Of a stretch of 64,000 nt of DNA, positions 56,804 to 64,000 are shown piece by piece; within the stretch, counting starts at the first letter, position 1, and each line of letters starts with the position of its first letter. The DNA lies in the NCBI RefSeq assembly GCF_000759535.1, contig NZ_CP009455.1, positions 2,542,001 through 2,606,000 on the forward strand, in the 5' to 3' direction. The notes under the pieces are model-generated. The model saw nothing but the letters and a program-made list of their open reading frames with translations, did no database searches and was not told where the DNA came from. A program made the translations under genes and the position numbers. The stretch is from Pseudomonas cremoricolorata. GTDB lineage: Bacteria; Pseudomonadota; Gammaproteobacteria; Pseudomonadales; Pseudomonadaceae.

Positions 56804-57739
56804 ATGGAACGCCCGCGTTTTCGTAAAGCCTTTCTTCATCCGCGTTTCTGGGCCCTGTGGCTGGGGTTGGGCGTGCTATGGCTGGTCGTGCAGTTGCCCT
56901 ACCGCGTATTGCTGAGCCTGGGGCGCGTACTGGGCGCCATCATGTATCGCCTCGCCGGTGAGCGCCGGCGCGTGGCCGAGCGCAACTTGGAGCTGTGCTT
57001 CGCGCAGTTGTCCATCGACGAACGGCAGCGTCTGCTCAAGGAAAATTTTGCCTCGACAGGCATCGCGTTCTTCGAAATGGCCATGAGCTGGTGGTGGCCA
57101 AGGGCGCGCCTGGCACGCCTGGCGCACATCGAGGGTCTGGAACACCTGCAGGCCGCCCAGCGCGACGGCCAGGGCGCGATTCTCATGGCGGTGCACTTCA
57201 CCACCCTGGAGATTGGTGCAGCGTTGCTCGGTCAGGCGCACACCATCGACGGCATGTACCGCGAGCACAACAATGCCGTGTTCGACTTCATCCAGCGTCG
57301 CGGCCGTGAACGGCACAACCTCGATGCCCTGGCGGTGGAGCGCGAAGATGTGCGTGGCATGCTCAAATTGCTGCGCGCAGGTCGTGCGATCTGGTACGCG
57401 CCCGACCAGGACTACGGCGCCAAGCAAAGCCTGTTCGTGCCGCTGTTCGGCATTCCTGCCGCCACCGTCACGGCCACCACCAAGTTCGCCCGCCTGGGCA
57501 AGGCCCGGGTCATTCCCTTCACCCAGCGTCGCCTGGCCGATGGCAGCGGTTATCGACTGGTGGTGCATCCGCCGCTCGAGGGGTTCCCGGGTGAAAGCGA
57601 AGAGGCCGACTGCCTGCGCATCAACCAGTGGGTGGAAGGGGTGTCGAGCGAGTGTCCGGAGCAGTACCTGTGGGCGCATCGGCGCTTCAAGTCACGTCCC
57701 GAAGGTGCCGCGCCGTTGTACGACAAGCGCCGGCGTTGA
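56804..57739 (+). CDS. Lipid A late acyltransferase (LpxL/HtrB type)
   Basis: A 311-residue inner-membrane enzyme that adds a secondary acyl chain to Kdo2-lipid IVA or its hydroxylated forms. One N-terminal helix (FWALWLGLGVLWLVVQLPY) is followed by the catalytic HFTTLE (H-x4-E), and YAPDQDYG and FVPLFGIPAATVTATTKFAR typical of the family. Pseudomonads carry two or more such genes, so exact LpxL1/LpxL2 identity is left open. The start MERPRFRKAFLHPRFW is where similarity begins. Confidence 0.93.
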   Translation: MERPRFRKAFLHPRFWALWLGLGVLWLVVQLPYRVLLSLGRVLGAIMYRLAGERRRVAERNLELCFAQLSIDERQRLLKENFASTGIAFFEMAMSWWWPRARLARLAHIEGLEHLQAAQRDGQGAILMAVHFTTLEIGAALLGQAHTIDGMYREHNNAVFDFIQRRGRERHNLDALAVEREDVRGMLKLLRAGRAIWYAPDQDYGAKQSLFVPLFGIPAATVTATTKFARLGKARVIPFTQRRLADGSGYRLVVHPPLEGFPGESEEADCLRINQWVEGVSSECPEQYLWAHRRFKSRPEGAAPLYDKRRR

Positions 57740-57750
57740 TGCACCAGGCG

Positions 57751-57781
57751 CGCGACACGAACCTGGAGGGTTCGCGTCGCG
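57751..57781. terminator. Hairpin between the lpxL-type and mlaA genes
   Basis: A stem with one mismatch (57751-57763 with 57769-57781, loop TGGAG) sits between convergent genes. No long T-tract on either strand. Confidence 0.55.
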
Positions 57782-57794
57782 GCAGGCCAGGCGA

Positions 57795-58622
57795 TTACTC
57801 GGCGATCTGCAGCTTGCGCGACTGGGTATACACGTAACGCACCTTCTCGTACTCGAACGGCGAGTTCAGCTGGCCGTAGCGGAAGTTGGTGGTGTAACGC
57901 TTGTCCAGCGCGCGCAAGGCGAAGATCTCCGGGTGACGGCTGCTGGCGTCGGCAACGTTGAGGTAGTTGACCGACTGCTCGCCAACGTAGTCCACCACGC
58001 GTCCGGTGGTATCGCGCAGGTTCGACGGACCGAACAGCGGCAACATGATGTACGGACCTTCCGGCACGCCATAGAAGCCAAGGGTCTGGCCGAAGTCTTC
58101 GCTCTGCCGGGCCAGGCCCATCTTGCTCGCCGGGTCCCACAGGCCGCCGACCCCGATGATGGTGTTGAACAGCAGGCGTGCGGTGATCTGCCCGGCGCGT
58201 TCGCCCTTGAGTTGCAGCACGCTGTTGAACAGGTTCGACACATCCCCGAGGTTTTCGAAGAAGTGCGTCACGCCGCTGCGAATGAAGCGCGGGGTGACGT
58301 AGCGGTAGCCATCGACCGCAGGCAGCAGCACCCATTGGTCGAGGCGGTAGTTGAAATGGTAAATGCGCCGGTTGATCGACTCCCAGGGGTCGTAGACGTT
58401 GAGCGCCGTCAGGGTCGAGCGCTCGAACTCGCGCTGGTCCAGACCTGGGTTGAACTTCAGCTCGCGCAATGGGTTGAGAAAGCCATCCGGGCCGGCGACA
58501 GGCTGCGGCTCGGGCGCGTCGAATACGTCGGCTTCGACCACGCTGGTACGGGGTGCGACTTCCGCTGCCTGGACGGTGCCGGCCAGCAGCAGGGCAGTGA
58601 TGATCAGCAGTCGATTAGCCAC
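57795..58622 (-). CDS. MlaA (VacJ) family protein without visible lipobox
   Basis: A 275-residue homologue of MlaA, which removes misplaced phospholipids from the outer leaflet of the outer membrane. Family core: VYDPWESINRRIYHFNYRLDQWVLLP, FIRSGVTHFFENLGDVSNLFNSVLQLKG, GLARQSEDFGQTLGFYGVPEGPYIMLPLFGPS. The N-terminus (ANRLLIITALLLAGTVQAAE) is a signal peptide with VQA cleavage but no Cys, so lipidation is unlikely. GTG at 58622 overlaps the upstream hydrolase gene by 8 bases, so the two are coupled. Confidence 0.9.
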   Translation of the reverse strand: MANRLLIITALLLAGTVQAAEVAPRTSVVEADVFDAPEPQPVAGPDGFLNPLRELKFNPGLDQREFERSTLTALNVYDPWESINRRIYHFNYRLDQWVLLPAVDGYRYVTPRFIRSGVTHFFENLGDVSNLFNSVLQLKGERAGQITARLLFNTIIGVGGLWDPASKMGLARQSEDFGQTLGFYGVPEGPYIMLPLFGPSNLRDTTGRVVDYVGEQSVNYLNVADASSRHPEIFALRALDKRYTTNFRYGQLNSPFEYEKVRYVYTQSRKLQIAE

Positions 58623-59913
58623 GGAAGAACTCCAGCATGTCGTTGGCATTGACACGGTAGTTGAGGTTGCCGCAATGGCCGCCGTGTGGGTAGAGGGTCA
58701 GGCGCTCACCAAACACCTGGCGCAGGAAGCCCAGGTCGCCTGGGCCGAGGATGACGTCATCGGCGTTGTGCATCACGGCAATCTTCGGCGAGGTGTGCAG
58801 ATAATCTTTCAGCGCGTACAGGCTGACCTGATCGACCAGTTGCAGCAGGCTGTTGCCATCGGTTCGCGCACGCCACATGGGCAGCACCTGCTCGTTCAGG
58901 TAGCACTCGAAATCACACTGCAATGCACGCTTGAAGAACGGCGTGAGGCTGCTGCCTTCGGTGATCGGGTACTTGGGTGGAATGATCAGGCCGCGGCGGT
59001 TGATCAAGTCGGACGTAAAGGCAATATCGGCGGCCGAGAAGCGGAACGAGGTGCCGATGAGCATCGCCATCTGCTCGTTGGTCAGGTGCTGACGCGACTT
59101 CTGGAAGTCGTAGATCAAGGCTTCGTTGAGGTCGACGTAGCCTTTGTCCTGGAAGTAGCGGGTGAGCTTTTCCAGCATCAGCTCATAGAAGGTGGTGCTG
59201 CGGTCGATGCCCTTGACGCGGGTCTGCACCAGTTTGTCGAGGTTGTTCACCGAGGTGTAGAGGTTCACCGGTGGGTTGAGCAGCAGCACTTTCTTGAAGT
59301 TGAAGCTACGCCGGGTCTCGTCGAGTTTGCTGACGAACGCTGCGTCCAGCGCGCCCAGGCTATAGCCGGTGAGGTAGAAATCGCTGACCGGCAGGCGCGC
59401 GTGCTGGGCGCGCACGGCCTGCATGACGCGGTACAGGTCTTCGGCGTCTTCCTGGCTGACGCCCGGTGTGGCGAAGCGCGAGGCGGCGCTCATGAAGTCC
59501 CAGCTGGTGGGCGAAGACAGCTGCACCACATGGTAGCCGGCCTGGTAATAGAGCTTTTTCAGGTATTCGTTGATGCTCGAGGAATACGGCGCGCCGGTGC
59601 CGGCGATGATGAAGATCAACGGCGCGGCGTGGTCCTGACGGGCCAAGCGGTAGGTGAGCTTCTTCACCGGCCAGAAGTTGTCCGGCAGGGTGAAGGCACG
59701 CTCGGGGCGCATCGTCAGGCTGTAGTCTTTTTGATTGATGTCATCGTCGCTGGGCAGCGTCGGACGTTGTTCAGGAGGTGTGGTGGCGATGGTCGCCTCG
59801 AACGGGTTGGTCAGCGGAAAGCCGTAGCTGGCCGCGTCGATATCCCGCGCCGAGGCGGCCGCAGCCAGAAGCGAACCGCACAGCACGGCGGCAAGGCGCA
59901 ATGATCGAAGCAT
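58615..59913 (-). CDS. Exported serine hydrolase (alpha/beta fold)
   Basis: A 432-residue protein with signal peptide MLRSLRLAAVLCGSLLAAAASA. The nucleophile elbow is FYLTGYSLGALDAAF (G-Y-S-L-G), the acid Asp likely in VMHNADDVILGPGDLG and the His in YPHGGHCGN, giving a plausible Ser-Asp-His triad for a lipase/esterase-like enzyme. The large middle region (LLLNPPVNLYTSVNNLDKL...) is a lid or cap candidate. Coupled to the mlaA homologue, it may act on phospholipids at the outer membrane, which is inference. It is sometimes misannotated as a kinase in related genomes; no kinase motif is seen. Confidence 0.82.
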   Translation of the reverse strand: MLRSLRLAAVLCGSLLAAAASARDIDAASYGFPLTNPFEATIATTPPEQRPTLPSDDDINQKDYSLTMRPERAFTLPDNFWPVKKLTYRLARQDHAAPLIFIIAGTGAPYSSSINEYLKKLYYQAGYHVVQLSSPTSWDFMSAASRFATPGVSQEDAEDLYRVMQAVRAQHARLPVSDFYLTGYSLGALDAAFVSKLDETRRSFNFKKVLLLNPPVNLYTSVNNLDKLVQTRVKGIDRSTTFYELMLEKLTRYFQDKGYVDLNEALIYDFQKSRQHLTNEQMAMLIGTSFRFSAADIAFTSDLINRRGLIIPPKYPITEGSSLTPFFKRALQCDFECYLNEQVLPMWRARTDGNSLLQLVDQVSLYALKDYLHTSPKIAVMHNADDVILGPGDLGFLRQVFGERLTLYPHGGHCGNLNYRVNANDMLEFFRG

Positions 59914-60283
59914 CAGGTGTCCCCAGGGAAGAGCAGCAAGGCGTTGCGTTGTTAGTGTGTGCAGGAGCTGTAGGTGGGCGCCGGCAAGGTGGGCGAAGCT
60001 GACAAGGGCCACCTGTGAGATGGTCCAGCGCTGTGCGCTGCCCGAACTTCGCGCCTACCCCTCTGGCTGCATGCAACTCCATTCCGTACACGTCTACGAC
60101 CACTGCGCCTGAGGCAAAGTTGCCAGCCCGCGCAGCTGTTTATCGCCCAAAAGATTGCCGTACGGATCAATGGCGCGGCAAGCGGGTTTTCATGCAACAT
60201 AGTCGCCCGGTGGCGCTGTGTCTGTAGTGATGTTGTAAATGGCCACTATCGATGTCGAACCCTGCGCTGCCCGGAGGGCACGG
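59914..60283. other. Divergent intergenic region
   Basis: About 370 bases between the minus-strand hydrolase and the plus-strand membrane protein. It must hold both promoters. I see no RNA gene, terminator or convincing small frame in it. Confidence 0.5.
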
Positions 60284-60646
60284 ATGACCCGGACCACTGC
60301 TGTACTGAGCGTCATACTCGCCTTGGGCCTGCTGTTGGCAGCCAGTTACGGCGTGCGTTATGGACTGATGGAGGACGCCCGCTGGGTCGGCCTGTGCAGC
60401 ACTGTCGATGCCCAGTGGCAGTGTCAGGCGCGGTCATGGCTGGGCTTGACCATTCATTTTCAGACGTTGGCCTGGCTGGCCCTGGGCAGCGCGGTGCTGG
60501 CTCAGATGGTCAAAGGCCGCAGTGGACGCGCGCTGGGTGGGCTGGCCTTGCTGCTGGGCATTCCTGCGCTGGTGCTGTACACCGCGAGTCTGGCGGTGTT
60601 CGCGGTGGTGCTCGGCGGATTGCGCGTGGTTCGCGCCCAGGGTTAA
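60284..60646 (+). CDS. Small membrane protein of unknown function
   Basis: A 120-residue protein with three predicted membrane helices (AVLSVILALGLLLAASYG, IHFQTLAWLALGSAVLAQM, LGGLALLLGIPALVLYTASLAVFAVVLGG) and a Cys pair in LCSTVDAQWQCQ that would face the periplasm. GGAGGGC before ATG 60284 supports this start over one 45 bases upstream. It overlaps the 3' end of the convergent GH17 gene by 4 bases. Family not recognised. Confidence 0.75.
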   Translation: MTRTTAVLSVILALGLLLAASYGVRYGLMEDARWVGLCSTVDAQWQCQARSWLGLTIHFQTLAWLALGSAVLAQMVKGRSGRALGGLALLLGIPALVLYTASLAVFAVVLGGLRVVRAQG

Positions 60647-62214
60647 ACGGTTTTGCCGCGCTGTCTGCCCGTGAGGTGCAGGCAACGCACCAGAGCCAGG
60701 GTCATCAACCCGCTGACCAGAGCCCAGATCAACGCCTGCTGGCTTTGCAAGCCTTCCTGATACAACTGCGGCACGATCCCCAGACCCACTATCCACGCCA
60801 GCAACGCCACTTCGCCGCGCGGCGCAGGCAGCGGACGTAGCCACAACACCAGCGCCGGCAGGGCCAGTGCGGCACTGGGGAAACTGCGGTAGCGGGCATC
60901 GAAAACCAGCCCGAGCATGCTCACCGCCGCTGCGAAGCCGGCCGCCAGCACCAGCCAGCGACCCTGGTGCTGGATCAGCAGCCACAGCCGTTGCCGCCAT
61001 GCCGCACGCTGGCTTAACGCCAGGGCGGTGTAGCTCAGGCACGCCAGGTTCAGCAGCGCCAATGCCAGTCCCCACAGCCACTCGCCGGCGAAGCGCGCAT
61101 CGGTGCGCAGCAGTTCACCCCACAGCCCCAGGCAGCCGGCCCCGAACGCCACCAGCAGTGGCAGGCCCAGGGCGGCCAGCACCGTGCGGGGGCGTCCGCC
61201 CAGCAGCAGGGTCAGCAGCATCAGCGCGCTGCTCGACAGCGCCCAGTGCGTCCACAGCGGCAGGTTGCTGACCGGCCCTTCGAGCACACCCTTGTCCTGG
61301 CGGTCGGCATCGTACAGGCCCCAGTAACCGCCCACCGCGCCCTCGCTGGCGCGCTTCCACGGTTGGTCGAAGGCTTCTATGAGGTTGTAGTTCCAGCCGT
61401 GTGCCTCGGCCTGGGTGACGAAGCCGCGGATGAACCGCGCTTCGTTGACTCGGCTTGGCACGGCAGTCTCGCGCTGGCGACCTTCACTGGGCCAGCCAGT
61501 CTCGCCGATCAGGATCGGCTTGGGCGCGAAGCGTTTGACGAAGCGTTGATGTACCTTGGCCACATGCGCCAGCGCGGCGTCGATGTCGCGCGGCTGATCT
61601 TCCCAGTAAGGCAACAGGTGAATGGTCAGAAAGTCCACGGCCGGTGCGACTTCCGGATGCTGCAGCCAGAACTCCCAGACATCGGCGTAGGTCACCGGCA
61701 CCGTCACCGCCGCCTTGACCCGAGTGATCGCCGCAGCCAGCGCGCGGCCGGTGATTTCCTTGCGCAGCAGCGCCTCGTTGCCCACGATCACCGCGCTGAC
61801 CACATCGCTGTTGGCGTTGGCCGAGGCGATCAGCAGGTCGATTTCCCGTGCGGTGTCCTGGGGATTGGCGTTGACCCAGGCGCCGAGCATGACTTTCAGG
61901 CCATGTTTGCGCGCCAGTGCTGGAATGGCTTCAAGACCGGTCATCGAATAGGTACGGATGCACTGAAATCGCTCGGCCAGCAGGGCCAGGTCGGCATCCA
62001 TGCGTGCCGGGCGCAGTTGGAAAGGCTGGTCGAACGGCGACTGGTCCTTGTCGAAGGGCGTGTACGAGGCGCATTGCAGCTTGTGAGTGGGGCTGGCGGC
62101 GTCGGCCAGGCGCACAGGCTGACCCAGTGCGTACCACAAGCCCCACAGCCCGAGCAGGGCGACGATAATGGCGAATGCGTACAGTGGCAGGAGCAGGCGG
62201 GTGGAGCGGGGCAT
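60643..62214 (-). CDS. GH17-like glucan synthase/transferase, membrane bound
   Basis: A 523-residue protein. One N-terminal anchor helix precedes a glycoside hydrolase family 17-like (beta/alpha)8 domain (residues about 40-300) with likely acid/base Glu in AVIVGNEALLRKE and nucleophile Glu in PILIGETGWPSEG. The rest is about seven membrane helices. Related Pseudomonas proteins are annotated as beta-(1-6)-glucan synthase and the type is linked to periplasmic or cyclic glucans, probably as transglycosylase rather than hydrolase. Acceptor and donor are unknown. Confidence 0.87.
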   Translation of the reverse strand: MPRSTRLLLPLYAFAIIVALLGLWGLWYALGQPVRLADAASPTHKLQCASYTPFDKDQSPFDQPFQLRPARMDADLALLAERFQCIRTYSMTGLEAIPALARKHGLKVMLGAWVNANPQDTAREIDLLIASANANSDVVSAVIVGNEALLRKEITGRALAAAITRVKAAVTVPVTYADVWEFWLQHPEVAPAVDFLTIHLLPYWEDQPRDIDAALAHVAKVHQRFVKRFAPKPILIGETGWPSEGRQRETAVPSRVNEARFIRGFVTQAEAHGWNYNLIEAFDQPWKRASEGAVGGYWGLYDADRQDKGVLEGPVSNLPLWTHWALSSSALMLLTLLLGGRPRTVLAALGLPLLVAFGAGCLGLWGELLRTDARFAGEWLWGLALALLNLACLSYTALALSQRAAWRQRLWLLIQHQGRWLVLAAGFAAAVSMLGLVFDARYRSFPSAALALPALVLWLRPLPAPRGEVALLAWIVGLGIVPQLYQEGLQSQQALIWALVSGLMTLALVRCLHLTGRQRGKTV

Positions 62215-62497
62215 CGGGCGTTCCGTCGTCAGGTGCGCAGGGCAGGGGGGCGGTCAGGCGATGAGGCGAGACGCACGGGGTTCAGGTGGCGTGCAGGGTC
62301 GAAACTGCACGCCGGGTGATAGTAGCCCGTCGTCAATCCTTTGGCATGCAAGGATCGCGCAGACCCGTGTGAGTAAATGGCGCTAATGGCGAAGTGCTGT
62401 CGCATATGGCGGTGGTGCAGGTCGCAGTTGGAGCAGGTCTATGCTCGTCGCAGGTTGATGATGGAACCTCAATAAGACCTGACGCGGGGATGCTTTG

Positions 62498-63346
62498 ATG
62501 AAAATGCGACGTTTACTGGGTGTGGGAACGGCCCTGGTACTGGCCATGAGCACTGCGCAAGCAATGGCCAAGGAAGTAAGCATTGGCTACGTGGATGGTT
62601 GGTCCGACAGTGTCGCGACCTCCAACGTGGCCGCCGAAGTGATCAAGCAAAAGCTGGGCTATGACGTCAAACTCCAGGCTGTCGCCGCGGGCATCATGTG
62701 GCAGGGCGTGGCGACCGGCAAACTCGATGCGACGCTGTCGGCGTGGCTGCCCGTCACCCACGGCGAGTACTGGACCAAGAACAAGGACAAGGTGGTCGAC
62801 TACGGCCCGAACTTCAAGGACGCCAAGATCGGTCTGATCGTGCCGGACTACGTCAAGGCCAACAGCATCGCCGACCTCAAGACCGACAGCAGCTTCAAGC
62901 AGAAGATCGTCGGCATCGACGCCGGTGCCGGGGTGATGATCAAGGCCGAACAGGCCATCAAGGACTACGACCTGACCGGCTATAAACTGGTCGCCAGTTC
63001 CGGTGCGGCGATGACCACCGAACTGGGCAAGGCCTACGACAAGAAAGAATCCATCGCCGTGACCGGCTGGGTGCCGCACTGGATGTTCGCCAAGTGGCAA
63101 CTGAAATTCCTCGAAGATCCGAAGAAAGTCTTCGGTGAAGCCGAAACTGTCAACAACATCGGCAGCAAGCAATTGGCGACCAAAGCGCCGGAAGTGGCCG
63201 AGTTCCTGAAGAAGTTCTCCTGGCAGTCCAAGGATGAGATCGGCGAAGTGATGCTGGCCATCCAGAATGGCGCCAAGCCTGATGCCGCGGCCAAAGACTG
63301 GGTGGCCAAGCACCCAGAGCGCGTCAAGGAGTGGACTGGCAAGTAA
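62498..63346 (+). CDS. Glycine betaine/quaternary amine-binding protein (OpuAC type)
   Basis: A 282-residue periplasmic binding protein: signal peptide MKMRRLLGVGTALVLAMSTAQAMA, then VSIGYVDGWSDSVATSNVAAEVI and AGIMWQGVATGKLDATLSAWLPVTHGEYW with Trp residues that would form the aromatic box around a trimethylammonium group, and VTGWVPHWMFAKWQLKFLED. No permease or ATPase gene is adjacent, so it is probably one of the orphan binding proteins (choline, betaine, carnitine) that share one Cbc-type core in pseudomonads. ATG at 62498 follows a TTG codon. Confidence 0.9.
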   Translation: MKMRRLLGVGTALVLAMSTAQAMAKEVSIGYVDGWSDSVATSNVAAEVIKQKLGYDVKLQAVAAGIMWQGVATGKLDATLSAWLPVTHGEYWTKNKDKVVDYGPNFKDAKIGLIVPDYVKANSIADLKTDSSFKQKIVGIDAGAGVMIKAEQAIKDYDLTGYKLVASSGAAMTTELGKAYDKKESIAVTGWVPHWMFAKWQLKFLEDPKKVFGEAETVNNIGSKQLATKAPEVAEFLKKFSWQSKDEIGEVMLAIQNGAKPDAAAKDWVAKHPERVKEWTGK

Positions 63347-63362
63347 GCGGCCAGTCATTGCC

Positions 63363-63387
63363 GATGGGGCTGCCCGCCAGCCCCGTC
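63363..63387. terminator. Hairpin between OpuAC-type and haem oxygenase genes
   Basis: A 10-bp stem (63363-63372 with 63378-63387, loop CCCGC) between convergent genes, ending inside the last codons of the minus-strand gene. It lacks a T-tract, so it is a weak terminator at best. Confidence 0.45.
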
Positions 63388-63979
63388 AGCGACGGGCGTC
63401 GAACACCGCGTGCAGGTGCGCGCGGTAACTGTCGAACGCTGCGATCGCACCCTGCTGAGCCTGTAACTCCTCCTGCTCGGTCAGTCGCAAAGCATCGATC
63501 TGTTCAACGAACGCACGCCAGTGCAGCGCCCGTCCCTCGGGGTGCGCCGCCAGGTGCCGAGCACCGTGTGAAGCATCCAGCCCCAGGTGCTGACTGTGCT
63601 TGAACAGAAACGCTGCGCCCAGATTCGATCCCTCACTGCAATACAGCCAGCCCAGCGCGTGGGCCGCACTTGCCTGCACGGCTGCCGGTGTCTCCGGCAA
63701 CGCCAGACCCAGGTCGTTGAAATCTTTGCGCACCGCAGCGAAACGCGACAGATCGGCGAGCCCGGGCAACAGCCGATTGAGTTCGGCGTCGTGGTAGAGG
63801 CCGAGCAAACTGCCATGAAAACGGTGTTGTACCTGTAGGAAACAGGCATAGCGTTGCAGATCGGCAAAGGGCCGAGCCGCCATGACCTGCACATCAACGC
63901 TGTCGTGGTCGCGGCTGCTGGCCGCCTTGAGGCGTTTGCAGCGGCTCGGCTCGGCCAGGCAAGGGGCGGGTGCACTCAT
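63386..63979 (-). CDS. Biliverdin-producing haem oxygenase
   Basis: A 197-residue bacterial haem oxygenase. The proximal haem ligand His25 is in SSRDHDSVDVQVMAARPF, and the distal helix reads YCSEGSNLGAAFLFKHSQHLGLD with the flexible glycines. It opens haem to biliverdin with release of iron and CO, either for iron acquisition (PigA/HemO type) or to supply bilin for a phytochrome (BphO type); upstream genes lie outside the window, so the choice cannot be made here. The start Met has CCTT/AGGA-poor context; position is by family length. Confidence 0.9.
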   Translation of the reverse strand: MSAPAPCLAEPSRCKRLKAASSRDHDSVDVQVMAARPFADLQRYACFLQVQHRFHGSLLGLYHDAELNRLLPGLADLSRFAAVRKDFNDLGLALPETPAAVQASAAHALGWLYCSEGSNLGAAFLFKHSQHLGLDASHGARHLAAHPEGRALHWRAFVEQIDALRLTEQEELQAQQGAIAAFDSYRAHLHAVFDARR

Positions 63980-64000
63980 TAGAAGATCCGTGGAAGGGGC

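Noticed and set aside
58399..59904. 501-codon plus-strand frame
   Set aside because: It is antisense to the exported hydrolase with a visible signal peptide and GxSxG motif.

Overview
The window is a high-GC gammaproteobacterial chromosome segment. Its gene content and order point to the genus Pseudomonas, most likely the P. putida group: proS next to an OprD-type porin, fmdB-aspS-yebC-ruvCAB-ybgC-tolQRAB-pal-cpoB-queE-queC-tRNA-Lys, rdgC, hscC, prc, minCDE, and mlaA beside a GH17 membrane protein. This is recognition by eye from protein sequence and gene order; no database search was run.

Layout. 1-6.8 kb: a partial lipoprotein gene, proS, an OprD-family porin, a HIT protein with slyX, a cold-shock-domain membrane protein, dps and a small ribbon-helix-helix gene. 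6.8-19.4 kb: a dense housekeeping block covering aspartyl-tRNA charging, Holliday junction processing (RuvABC), the Tol-Pal envelope system and queuosine precursor synthesis, ending at tRNA-Lys. 19.5-25.5 kb: an O-acetyltransferase, a DUF1275 protein, an MFS-acyltransferase fusion, a Gdx/SugE exporter preceded by what looks like a guanidine-II (mini-ykkC) riboswitch, a BASS-family transporter and rdgC. 25.7-25.9 kb: tRNA-Val and tRNA-Asp.

26.0-33.0 kb is an accessory block directly downstream of tRNA-Asp, visibly less GC-rich than its surroundings (26 G+C in 60 bases at 31261-31320, against 42 in 60 at 34081-34140, counted by hand). It holds a tight minus-strand operon of membrane desaturase, haem-oxygenase-like diiron oxidase, Fe/2OG dioxygenase, GNAT, ThiF/E1-like enzyme and a short-type ArgC, divergent from an ArgP-like LysR regulator. 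It has the make-up of a small biosynthetic cluster for a modified amino acid or amino-acid conjugate that I cannot match to a described pathway. It is the best candidate here for an undescribed system.

33.2-38.3 kb is a specialised Hsp70 module (HscC, a large J-domain-like protein with HPE in place of HPD, a DUF1266-like protein). 38.4-45.2 kb: type I methionine aminopeptidase overlapping a ParD-like gene, an FKBP lipoprotein, a YkvA protein preceded by a palindrome of two consensus DnaA boxes, an Xre-type regulator pair, the Prc protease and a quinone oxidoreductase. 45.3-51.6 kb: an ABC importer with a cytoplasmic alkaline-phosphatase-superfamily hydrolase, a HAD phosphatase and a divergent GntR/UTRA regulator with candidate operators, which suggests uptake and intracellular breakdown of an organophosphate or phosphonate. 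51.5-64 kb: an MscS-type channel, RluA-type pseudouridine synthase, minCDE, a lipid A acyltransferase, an MlaA homologue that seems to lack a lipobox and overlaps a secreted serine hydrolase gene, a GH17 membrane protein, a quaternary-amine binding protein and a haem oxygenase.
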